Part shown: positions 1 to 11,900 of the stretch, piece by piece | Layout: each line of letters opens with the position of its first letter | How positions within the stretch are numbered: the stretch's first letter is position 1 | Source: Axinella damicornis | Lineage: Eukaryota > Porifera > Demospongiae > Axinellida > Axinellidae | Direction: 5' to 3' | Length of the DNA: 64,000 nt | NCBI GenBank assembly: GCA_963931865.1 | Contig: OZ007505.1 | Location: forward strand, 14,863,495 to 14,927,494 | The notes under the pieces: generated by a model | Seen by the model: the letters and a program-made list of their open reading frames with translations, nothing else | Database searches by the model: none | Told to the model about the DNA's origin: nothing | Translations under genes and position numbers: made by a program

Positions 1-1
1 T

Positions 2-1474
2 GAGTGGAAGAGTTCATACCGTATGACACTCTCCGACCATCCAACAAAGTTCTGCATGGTTGGCAGTGCAGTTGTTGAAAACACCCTAGAAGAGGATTGG
101 AATGATGTTAGCCTCACGCTTGTGGTAGGTGCACCACCTATTGAAAGTGAAGTGGCATCGGGAGCTGACCAGGGCGTCTGGGAACTAAACATCAAAACTT
201 TGCAAGGTTCCTACATAAAGGTTCGAGCCAACCCAAAGGACTCTGTCCTCAAGGTTAAGAGCAAGATTTCAAAGAAAAAAGGGATTAATGCTGGATCGTT
301 CCGCCTTGTGTTTGCTGGGAAAACGGTAGAGGATGGACGTCTCCTTTCTGACTACACAATTGGCAACAACTCCACGCTTCACATGAACATGATCGAATCC
401 TTCAAAGGGAATCAAGAACACGCAAGCGCTCAAAGTCAGTTTGTGATGGCAGCCCAAGACAATCTGTCGTTTTATCCCATTGCAATGCATGTTACCGCCA
501 AAAGGAAGCAGAAAGCCATAGTTCCACTGCTTCAGGTGGAACTTGAGGGCCAGAAGGTAGTTCTTTATGATGAAACCATTCGCAAGGGCAACCCCCTCTC
601 TGCCGTCCTCTTTGAGAACACCACTGGTCGGACACTAGAAGGGGGATCCCTCCAAATTTCCACCACAGAGCTCTTCCTTGGCCAGGGCACTCTTCCAACG
701 TTGCATCCTGGTGACGAATCTCCTCCTATCCCATTTGCAGTTGAGCTTGGCTGTGAGGTTGCAAAAGCAATTGATAGCACCTACCTGAAGCCTCATCGCA
801 TTGAAATTGTGAATGGCACTGTGAGTGTATTTCGTATCCACCGTGAGCGCACTTTGTACCGCATCAAAAACAAGAGTGACAAAGAGATGGACTTTCTGCT
901 GAACCATCTCTTCCTAGAAGACTACGACCTTGTCCAAAACCCAGATGTGGAGCAGGAAGAGCCTGTGGACATCACTGACCGATTCTATCAGTTCCGATTT
1001 GTTGTTAATCCAAGAGTTGAAAAGAAAACCTTTTCTGTCAGGGAGGAGATAACGGACATGAAACAGCACGAGATCCGTGACCTGAAAGACGATCTTCTCG
1101 AGACTTGGGTCAAGAGGAAGTTTATTGATGCCAAAACGGAGCAGGCTATTCGAGAAACATTTGCCATCAAGAAAGAGATCGTTGCAATTCAGAGGGGAAT
1201 CTACGAAAAGGAATCCGAAGTCAGTGAAATCACAGGCACCCAAGATCGGCTGAGGGAGAACATCTCCGCTCTTGAGCGCCATGAGAAGGAGGCTGCAAAG
1301 TATATTCGCAGCCTTTCTGCAGAAGAGGACAAACTGAAAGCCACCAAGGAGGGGATAAAGAGGGATAGGCTGCAGAAGCAGCAGCTTGAGAAGCGACTCA
1401 CTTCCGAGATCAACAAGATACAGTTCACCATGGACTTCTCACGCGCTGCTGAAGCTGACCAGGACACAAAGTGA
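2..1474 (+). CDS. DUF4139-family protein with inserted ubiquitin-like domain (5' end outside window)
   Basis: The frame is open to the window edge: codons before the first ATG (position 23) read EWKSSYR, which continues the family's W..SYR strand, so that ATG is probably internal and the gene starts upstream. Residues ~12-45 from that Met (AVVENTLEEDWNDVSLTL) and ~150-345 (IVPLLQVELEGQKV, NPLSAVLFENTTGRTLEGG, ERTLYRIKNKS) match the DUF4139 C-terminal domain of bacterial proteins and their rarer eukaryotic relatives. Residues ~52-125 are a ubiquitin-like fold (IKTLQG, RLVFAGKTVEDGRLLSDY, STLHM) with no C-terminal GlyGly, so it is a built-in domain and not a conjugated modifier. It replaces the variable linker between the two DUF4139 halves. 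The last ~110 residues are charged coiled coil. No intron is visible over 1.47 kb, unlike the neighbouring genes. Function is unknown; protein-protein scaffolding is a guess. Domain calls are confident, the fusion is seen directly. Confidence 0.88.
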   Translation, partial: EWKSSYRMTLSDHPTKFCMVGSAVVENTLEEDWNDVSLTLVVGAPPIESEVASGADQGVWELNIKTLQGSYIKVRANPKDSVLKVKSKISKKKGINAGSFRLVFAGKTVEDGRLLSDYTIGNNSTLHMNMIESFKGNQEHASAQSQFVMAAQDNLSFYPIAMHVTAKRKQKAIVPLLQVELEGQKVVLYDETIRKGNPLSAVLFENTTGRTLEGGSLQISTTELFLGQGTLPTLHPGDESPPIPFAVELGCEVAKAIDSTYLKPHRIEIVNGTVSVFRIHRERTLYRIKNKSDKEMDFLLNHLFLEDYDLVQNPDVEQEEPVDITDRFYQFRFVVNPRVEKKTFSVREEITDMKQHEIRDLKDDLLETWVKRKFIDAKTEQAIRETFAIKKEIVAIQRGIYEKESEVSEITGTQDRLRENISALERHEKEAAKYIRSLSAEEDKLKATKEGIKRDRLQKQQLEKRLTSEINKIQFTMDFSRAAEADQDTK

Positions 1475-1613
1475 AGCTACCCTTCACCGACTGGCCATAG
1501 AGTCATTGTGCTGTAATAAGCTTGTAGTCTACTATGCTGTTATCTGCGTGATCATAATTGCCGAGCGCCTTAGCGCGAGGCAACTAATCGTGCAGCGTAG
1601 TCACATCGCGTCT

Positions 1614-1635
1614 GTATATATATATATATATATGC

Positions 1636-1691
<56 letters not shown>

Positions 1692-1692
1692 C
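1614..1692. repeat. (TA)n microsatellite
   Basis: Alternating TA interrupted by TGCA and TGTA steps, in the 3' flank of the DUF4139 gene. Confidence 0.95.
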
Positions 1693-2950
1693 CGTTACAC
1701 TTTAATTGCGAGGGGCAGGGGGCGGTTGCATCGCTGCGGTTTCTGTGGTCCCGATAGCCACGTGTTCGTGCACGTACTGCGCGTGCGAAATGCAAAGAAG
1801 CGATCTATACAGGGAAAAGAGACACTGCCTCAGAAGAGAGTAAGGCAAAGGAGAGAGAGTCTGACAGATTGACGAAGAAGCGATGTATACAAGGAGAGTT
1901 TAGCGGAGACAAGTAAGACAAACGTTTAGTCTAGGCCATGGTACGTACATATAGCTAGAGTGTTGACAGTGTCGAAGGGTGTAGAACCTCGCTAACGTCT
2001 TCGTATTCTTCCTGGCAACGCTTAGCCATCTTCAACCTCAATCAGCAACTTCGCACAACTTCGCACAACTTCGAACAACTAAACTTCGCACGCTGAACTG
2101 ACTTTCGCACCTTCGTTTTCTTCCACAGGAAACCACGCCTACTATACTATTACAGATTGTGAGCGTGCGCGCGCGAGGCACAGACACTGCGCATGCGTAT
2201 TCCTAGTTATGTGTAGCGGATTTACACTTGTTGCCTGTTGATTCATTAGTGTATTGAGTTGACCACAATTATTGTGCACTTCCCAATTAATGTTGTGTTA
2301 GCAATCATACCGGGTATATATATAGCATGTCAATTGTTGCATGTTTTATAGTATCAACTGTGCATGCCTTACATAATGGTCACACAATTATGGGCTCGCA
2401 CTCTCACTCATGCTGTGCAACATGCATGCACTTCTATATATCCATATACGGGCTGCATGTGTCAAACGTTGGGTGAAACACATGCAGAATTCCAAAACAA
2501 GCTCTTGGCATGTGCAATGCTTGATTTTTGAAGCTATGGGGTGCCATGTAAAAGTTAATGTACTGGTACGTAATTGAGCTACAGTTGAAAAACTCAGCAA
2601 CAAATTAGTCATGCATGGTCAGTTGTACATATAGCAAGCTGTCCCACCTTCAGGGTGCTTCCATGGGAATGAGGCTACATAATTATGCACAGTAGTGCGT
2701 AATACGGGCACACTATGTTTTGACTATAAGTGAATTAATGAGGTTTCTAAAATCCAATTAATTGACACTTCATCAAAAATTCGTAAGGTTGAACTTTGCC
2801 CTTCAAATTTAGCTAGTCAATGGGATAGTACGTGTCCTCTGCACCAAAGCAAAGTAGTAGACATATATGTCGGTCACGCATAAACCAACTGAACACACAT
2901 ATATTTGGGTGTTGTAGAGAAACTGTCTATAGCCGGTTATTGCATGCACA

Positions 2951-3084
2951 CAAGCAGGTCTCTTAGCTGCTTAGAGAGTAGAGACCTTCGGGATGCACCT
3001 TTAATCACCTTGGGCTTCGCCCTCGGTGATTATAGGTGCATCTTTCAGATCTCTAAAACTGTCAGAGATCTAAGAGGTGCTTGA
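2951..3084. repeat. Foldback (hairpin) element
   Basis: A near-perfect inverted repeat. The outer arms CAAGCAGGTCTCTTAG and CTAAGAGGTGCTTG enclose an inner stem GATGCACC...GGTGCATC around the loop GGGCTTCGCCC. About 134 bp in all. Either a small foldback MITE or a structured RNA; the sequence alone does not decide. Confidence 0.7.
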
Positions 3085-3335
3085 TCGAGTGCAATAACTT
3101 ATACATACAGTCAATGATATACGCATATGGCAGCTAATTCATCTACAGAAGATTGGCTGTCTAATTCATACTTGTACATAAAACCCAAAAAATAAATCAG
3201 GGGAAGGAAGTAAAATTACGATACTGTGGATGAAAATCGACATTCATGTTGCGCCGACCAATTTCAGAATAACTAACCGTAATATGCACACAGTGTAATA
3301 CATAGTCTGTAAACATTGCTGAAACAGTTATGGGG

Positions 3336-6062
3336 TCACTGATGGGATGCCGCCCTGTACTTGGCTTTGCTCTTGTTCTGGTAGTAGGCATGGTCGTCCA
3401 CAAAGTTGGATCGCTGCACAGAATGTGTCTGCATCCTAGCAAGATAGAAATCATGATGTACATCGTAAATGAACAAAAGCAATTATCCACACATCACGGC
3501 ACAAGACACTGTAAAGTGGTACCAGACATTGGAAGCTGACATATGATGTACGGAAAATTACTTTAGTGTTAAACGAGGGGCAACCGCACTCCTGGTAGCC
3601 GCGTTGGAAACGGTTGCAACTCGCTGGACGCGCAACCGTTCGGTATTGCAGCTCATTCCAATTAACGCACATGTCACGTGAGGACCATGCTCAGCTAGTC
3701 GTCGATCGATATGTCGAGTCAGCAATGGCGTCCAAAAGTAAGACAAGAGCTTATTACAGTGCTAACAACTTTGCCAGCACGGTGAGTTTTGGCATGTAAG
3801 CGTCAGTCAACGATAGCGATCACGGCTGTGTGGTCAGAATCTTTGTGGGGCCTTCATAAGACTGTACTGGCAACCAACATCGAAGAGAGCGATCGAGCAA
3901 TGGCGGCCGACGGTATGACAAAAGCGCTTGTATCTCTGCCACCAAGGTGAGTTACTGCACAATTATTTTGATTTTGTGTCACTGCATCATAGCGATCACG
4001 ACGGTGTAGTCAGAATCTTTGTAGGCCATTCGGAAGTAGTCAAACGTTTATTATTTAGATTAATTAGATTATTTACGAGGGGCAACCGCACTCCTGGTAG
4101 CCGTTTGCAACCCCGGTTGCGACTCGCCGTAGCGAAACTAAATATTGCAATTCGTTCCAATTAACGCACAGGCCACGTGGCAACCACGCTCAGTCGATCG
4201 CGAGCAATGGCGACCAAAAGGACGACAAGAAATTATTACAGCACTCACAACTTAGCCAGCACGGTGAGTTTTGGCATGTAAGCGTCAGTGAACGACAGTG
4301 ATCACGGCCGTGTGGTCAGAATCTTCGTGTGCCTTTCCAAAGAACGGTACTGCCACCGGAAGTCGAAGAGAGCGCTCGAGCAATGGCGGCCAACGGCGAG
4401 ACAAAAGAGTTCCTATCTCCACCACCAAGGTGAGTTTCAGCACAATTATTTTGATTTTGTGTCACTGCATCATAGCGATCACGACGGTGTAGTCAGAATC
4501 TTTGTAGGCCATTCCGAAGTAGTCAAACGTTTATTATATTATATTATATTATATTACATTACGCGGCACTTTATTTCCTATACCAGGAGTGTAAGATTAC
4601 ATTACGCGGCACAATTTTTCCCCTACCAGGAGTGTAATAAATGTTGTCCCAACAGTACATTTGATTTGATACTGATGAGATAGACAGTTGCAGAGCTGAG
4701 CTACTAGAAGTCATCCTTGGTGGAAACAACTGCAGCAGTCTACATATGACACAGGAAAAACTACCTGTAAATGTGGGACAAGAACGGCACCGTCATCGTC
4801 AAAGCTGCACTGTGATAGCACCGTCTGCTCGCCCGTTCGGGTCCGTAGTGAGACTACTTCACTTTTGGAATATTACGTTATTTCCTGCACAGAAAACACC
4901 TACGGGCACACCTCTACACCGGAGAATCGCTGAGAAGTTGTCTCTCCGTGGACTCGAACAGGTGGGCAGACGGTGTTGACACAGATGCTTACGGTGGCCG
5001 TCCAGTCCCGTATCTACTGGCAGTTTTTCCTGTGTGACTACCCAATAATCAATCATGACAGCAGGCGCTTACTTGCTATGCATGTAGAGTTTTCCATGCC
5101 CAAGGTACGACTCTTTGGACTTCATGGAATCTAAGCTCCTCTTCAGATCTTCAATGAGAGCCTGCGATGGTCCAAGAAGAACAAGCAAATAGATACATGA
5201 GAGTTAGCAGAATGGTGTGGCACAGAGATCTTATTAATGCTTCCGGCTCCACTTTAGTTAGTGACTGTAATGCTCATGTGAGGATACAAGAGGCTGCACT
5301 TCATAAACTATAGTCGGACTACACACAGTGGCAAAAAGCCGGATGGCTGAAGCTTGGGAATGAGGCTACATACCTTGCAGTAATCACTCCCCGCTGTCCT
5401 AGAGCCCTCCAAGGTAGCAATGGCATCCTTCAACACTGTCTTGGCTTCTGCCAACTTGCCTGTTTTGAAAGGCATACAAAACTGAATCAATACCAACTCG
5501 AGACTCGACATTCATGCACCCATTTGGATGATGTATGATTTCACACACGATTCTACCTTAAATGCCTTCTCTCATTTCCTATCTGTTACCCAATTCAACG
5601 CAACATTGGAGTCCCAAGAATGACATAGACACACCAACAGGGACGAGAGAGACACCAAAGGCAATATATACATATACACACATACACCAAAAATTATGTT
5701 ACACATGCACATAATCATACACCCAGAGATATTGAAGATTCATGTACGTACCTTGGTCTGCAAGAGGCTCCGCCTTCTTCAGAGCTGCTGTTGCTATGAT
5801 ACGGTTTCTCTGGATGTCCACCTGCTCATTTGGTACTCCCCTCTCCCCATCTGCACGCAAAGAACACACCACCACACAGTGACACTGATGAGCCATACAA
5901 TACACACGCATGCATACACGCATGCACACACACACATGCATACACACCCATGCCAATCAACGAACGAACACGTACACACACATGCATGCGTGCACAAACA
6001 CACACATCACACACATGCACACACACACGCGCGCGCACACGCATGTACGCACACACATACAT

Positions 6063-6142
<80 letters not shown>

Positions 6143-8819
6143 GTCCTACTGAGTGTGAGCTCTTGTGTGAGAGTGTCCAGAGCTGAAGTGATGACATTGA
6201 AATAGGACAGTGTAACAACAAGGGCAGTGTCCGGCTGTGGTGAGGGGAGAATAGGAAGCTTCAGCTCCAGGACAATGTCCCTCTCCTCCTCCGACTGGAT
6301 ATCCCCCATGGGGATCTCACAACTGTGAGAGTGTGAGGGTGTGCATGTGAGGGTGAAGGTTGTGAGGGCTGAATGAAAGTGCGTGTGTGCACTAACTAAA
6401 AAGACAACAAAATAACACATGTACCCACCGTACATATGCGCAGTAGAATGTTAAATGTTAGTCTAACAAGTGCTGTTTTCAGTGTGGACTCTCTGGAATC
6501 TGCACACAAACTACAGCTTACCCTAGGGAGCGGAGCTCTAAGACTTAATCAAACTTTCAATTTGTGGTCAAAACTTTACTAAAATAGAACCCCTCCCTGC
6601 ATATTTCACATTTATTGGTAACTGCAAGTGGTAGCTCCTACTAGTATAGAGCAACTGATAGGGCAAATCCACCTTTCCGAGTAATGCTTCATGCCTGCTT
6701 TATTCTCCTTGTGGATACTTGTGTATACTGCAGTTGACTCCAATTGCATCCACCAGCTCATATTTATGGCCAGGTCCAATTAATGCTCGCGACATCACCT
6801 TATTTTGACATTATGGTAACCACTTTTTCCTACGTCAGGTGTAGTTGCCAAGTGCATTAGCATGAGGCTCTGAAGGGGATCTACTCTCACTATTTGCGTA
6901 CGTACGTACGTACGTACGTACGTACAAACCTGTCACGCCCAGGAATGTTGATAATGTTGTAGGTTTCCTGCCGGTCATTGAGTTTGATTTGCCACAATGC
7001 GAGAGTTACAACTTTGAGACTCAGATCAGTGGACGAGCTCGCGGTGCCTCCAGGGCTTGCAGAGCTCGGAGCAGCTACATATGGAGTCAAACAGTGAGCA
7101 CTGTCAACATCTGTTTGTACCACAAATCCACAAGGTCTCGCATAGCCAAAGGCTAGGGTACAAGCGAGTGGGGCCTGCAGAGCTAGCTCAGATCTAAACG
7201 TGGAGTCCAACAGTGAGTGCAGTCAACTTCTTTATCTCGGCTCCACACTCTCAAACTCACACTAGCTAGATCGATTGTGTACAAGTAGATACTCGTAAGC
7301 ACGTGGTCAGGTCATGCATACACATACGGCGTGCGCAAGGCATGATGCGAATACATATTTCTAGTAACTACACAAAATAAGGGTGTTCAAAAACAAAAGC
7401 AAACTCTCAACACGGGGTCATTATCACTCAATCCTCCCACTTCGCTCACGTCTTGTTAGCCGTTGTCCAGTTGACAGCTCTGTTAGCGTGCAAAGCTGTG
7501 ATGGTGTTTCCTCCCTGGGCCTCCAGCTTCAGAGAGAGGTTCTGTCCCATCACACTCAGCAGACCACCCAGGCAGTCCGCAAATGACTCTGGGATCTGGG
7601 CAGCGGGAGAAGGGAAGAAGAGAGAAGGGAGAGAGAGGTGGAGAAGGAGGACGGATGTGTGTAGAGGAATGGAAAATGATGTGCTTGGCTGTTTGCATAA
7701 ACAAACATTTAGTCATAATAAATAGTGAATCCAGGGTAACGTCTCCATGACTCCATCCCTCACTCCCTCTCTCCCTCCATCCCTTTAACAATAGTGGACA
7801 TCTACATATAACATCGTTCACCTCCGAAAGTATGCTTGTGGGGTAGCTAATTTGAAGGCTTCTTCAGAGAATTGGAAGGTTACTTTCAAAAGCATTCTGC
7901 GAAGAACGCTGGGTTTGTTTCTAAGCATGTACATTTCCGAAAAGCTTCTGGAGCTTCACTTGGATCTTGCAGAGCTCCGTTTAGGTCTTTTTGCGGCGGA
8001 CATTCAGCAGAGTAATGGAAACGGTTTACAAAAGTTGCTTCATTCTTAAAGATGCACACCATATCAGGTTGGGCAAAACACATTTACAGGTACTCATCTG
8101 CAGAAATCCCCAACGTATCGTCGAGTCCCCTCTACTCACTGCTACAACAACAGGACATAGCTGGTGTGAGCTGCACTAACACAACAGTGAGTTACACGCG
8201 GAGGAGTACTGAAGCATTGAAGCACCAGTGTCGTGAAATATATCCCATTGGTTATGACTCCTCAGAGAAGACAAGGCTCACTGCATGTCCAGTGCTCAAT
8301 CACATGCACGTGATGTTCATGCACACATTGAAATACCTTACTACAGTATGTGTATCTTCTCCCAGAAGCAAGCAATGCTTAATTGCCATGTTACAATATG
8401 ACTGAATATAGGTCCTGCTACCGCATCATGCAGTTGCTGCCAGTGAATCAGCAACTTACATGTACCCTCATATTGCACCAGAAGGAGCTACTAAGCAGAC
8501 AATTAAGATTGACACCTATTCAACGGGTGCCATCGGGTGGCATCTTACAGACCATGAATAGTACAAACCCAGGTGAAGAAGCAGTTGAGTACCGTTTGCT
8601 ACCAGGTGTAAATCTCTGAGCTACGGTTGTAGGCCTAGTCCTATACCACTAGCGTCGTTCCCAGGCCTACCATCATGTGAGGATATAGAGCGGGGAGGGG
8701 GGAGGGGGGAGGGGGGCAAATAAGTACAAACACTGGCCGAGCAGCGAGTCTGGACTAGCGGTGAAGTGCTCAAACCCCAACTGGACGATAAAGTGATCCA
8801 GGACCTGGTGAACTGACCA

Positions 8820-8901
<82 letters not shown>

Positions 8902-11900
8902 ATGTCCACCTGTTGTCACTCATGTGATGAATAATACCAGGCCTTCACCATTTCACTGTTCTTCCACTTCCTTGTATTATTGTCAGCGTAAACCAAAGAA
9001 CGGAAAACGGGGAAGGTCTGGGAATGAGTTTACCATAACACAACACAACACACACACACACACGCAGGCACACACGTGCATACACACACACATATACACA
9101 CACACACACACGTGCACACATACACAGACACCCACCTTCTCATTGGAATCAATGTAGTAGTAGACGCCTCCCCCTTGGGTTGAAATGACTTCAAGCAGGT
9201 TGGAGTCGTGATCAGAGCCAAAGCCAAAGGTGTACACGGTGCCCTCAAACTGCAGAGAGAATGACCACGCCACAAGACATAGTGCATTAATGCAACACAC
9301 TTGTATGCTATAGCAGTGTGCTACATGCTTACACAGTACTGAGCCAGAGAGATTATTAGCCATGCAGTGTGCAGCTATCATGCTATATGTGTTAGCCTCA
9401 TTCCCAGGCCCACGCGGCCGGGGAACGAGGCTAGCTGTGTGTATTAGATATCTATCCTAAGGGAGGGGGAGATGAGCACGCATGAACACTCCCCTAGTGA
9501 ACCACTGTGAACACTAAGGCTAAAGAAGGATCTCTCTTTGCAAGTGCCCAGCGTATTTGAGGTAAGGCCGGACTGGACTGAGTGCTGCCATAAGTGAAAT
9601 GAATCTGAATGTGACGCTGCAATCAAGTGATTCAAGACAACAAACTCCACGTGCTTCATGCCCCCAAAATATAGTCCCTCTTAGACTGATCAGGTACTGT
9701 ATGATCTATATAGAACGTAGCAACAGCTCGACAACAACTTAATTAGTGGCTCAACATGTTGAAGCCACTAGGGCACTACAGTAATGTGCTCCTTACACTA
9801 CACAGTAGCACATTCAACTGAAGTACAGTGCTAAGTGGTATTGTATTTCTATCATGTTACAATATGGCTATATATAGCACATTCAACTGTAATACAGTGC
9901 TCAGTGGTATTGTATAATATGGCTATGAGCATGAGCAATCCAGTGCCGGGCAGCTCTCTGCTGCTGTACCCGTCCGCCTCAGCTGCTGCTCCCTGATTGC
10001 ATCGATCCGCTTCAACTGCTGCTCCCTGTTTGCGTCTGCTTCAGCTGCTACTCTCTGATTGCGTCCGCTTAAGCTGCTGCTCCCCGATTGCGTCCACTTC
10101 AACTGCTGTTCCCTGATTGCATCTGCTTCGGCTGCTGCTCAGCTCCACGATTGCATCCAATTGTAGCCCCAGCTGTTCTGGAACGTTCCAGCCCATTCTC
10201 AATGTTCTCTAACCTTCTTCACAGAGTTCGAGGTTCAGTAAATTGAAGTACGAAGGTCACGCATCACTAGTCTAGTCCCACCCCATGAACATCCCACTTC
10301 CGTCACACACACCTTAAAATGTATTGATGTGATTGTGAAGTCCACTGCCCAAACTTGTGAAAGCAGAAAGCAACTGGCTTGTGGAGGATAGCATAAGGAA
10401 ACTAGACTTCACAGAAATCCTTGGGGGAGCTGAGCATAAGTGAATGTATATACAGCTCTCCACAAAAGGCAGAGAATTAGGCTCTTATCCCCTTCCCTTT
10501 ACCTTCCTGCCATCCCCTCCTGCAGGAGGATCCTGCAGTTTCCTCATCTCTCCCAGGATCCCTTCCTTGGTCTTGATCCCCTCATTGGCGAGCCCGTCAG
10601 TCAGCAGGAGTACCGACTGCACCTGCGCCCGGCTGTCATCGCCAGCAGTAACAACAATCTGCTTCATACCTTTACACGTCCAGGAGGAACAAGTCATTAA
10701 CATTAGACTGTGCATCTGCGGACCAGGGTTTAGCCTCAAACTTGTTTATGGGGTAACAGTCACTACTAGACTTAGAGCTATGACCGAGGATAATGACCCT
10801 GAATATGGTGGATGCAGTGAGGCATGGGTAGTGAGGCATGGATGTGGCTTGTCACATTTCTTCACGGTCACCCATCAGCAGTTAGTGTAGACACAGTCAT
10901 GAGCAGTTTGTGGAGATTGTGATCCCACTCTAAAGTATGTTGTGACCACCCCTTGATACATGTACTTGTGTATGGAAGCCCAGTGAAGCCTACTCTAGTC
11001 AAGTACTTCAAGTAGTTGCTAAAATAACTATGCAAGGCAACCACAAAGAAGCCCAATGACAGTCAGAATGGCTATCATTGATCACCATGCAGCTGCTGCT
11101 GCATGTTTGCATCCCTCCACAGGCCCGTAGGAAGCAATTTTATTTTGGTCGCTTTGAGCGAGGTGGTGCAATGGCGCACACAGCTCGCCAACCGAGAAGC
11201 GGAGCAAGTGTGCAAAGCCGACAGACATAGGGGGGTCTGTGGGCCCTCCCCCAGGAAAATTTTGAATTTTAGACCTTCTGAGATCGTTTCTGGTGCAATC
11301 TTGGGATGAGATTCAACAACTTGCTAGCCAGACTGAGCATATTATTGGTCCGGCGGCCGCCGCACCTGCCGCACCTACTAATAGCGGCCCTGCTCCACAA
11401 CAACACCATCTCCTGACTGTGCAAACAACTTCATGCTTTCTCAATATTAGTGACTGCACAGTTCACGTCTTCCTGTGGATGGCTACTCAAAAACTTTCCG
11501 ACACATTACAACCCCCTACCCACATTCCAGCAACCCCCTATATACCCACCTTCCATCAACCCCCTACCCACCTTCCATCAACCCCCTACCCACCTTCCAT
11601 CAATCCCCTACCCACCTTCCATCAACCCCCTACCCACCTTCCATCAACCCCCTACCCACCTTCCATCAACCCCTTACCCACCTTCCAGCAACCCCCTACC
11701 CACCTTCCATCAACCCCCTACCCACCTTCCATCAACCCCTTACCCACCTTCCATCAAACCCCTACCCACATTCCAGCAACCCCCTACCCACATTCCAGCA
11801 ACCCCCTACCCACCTTCCATCAACCCCTTACCCACATTCCAGCAACCCCCTATATACCCATCTTCCATCAAACCCCTACCCACCTTCCATCAACCCCCTA

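Larger units (their letters stand above)
1475..3335. other. Intergenic stretch between convergent genes
   Basis: This lies between the plus-strand DUF4139 gene and the last exon of the minus-strand vWA gene. It holds a TA microsatellite (1614-1692), a foldback element (2951-3084) and otherwise AT-rich unique DNA with CATG-rich stretches. I see no coding exon. Confidence 0.6.

Noticed and set aside
5696..6221. His/Thr and Cys/Val repeat ORFs
   Set aside because: Translations of the (CA)n microsatellite on both strands.
8621..8923. Poly-Gly / poly-Pro ORFs
   Set aside because: Produced by the 80-C homopolymer.
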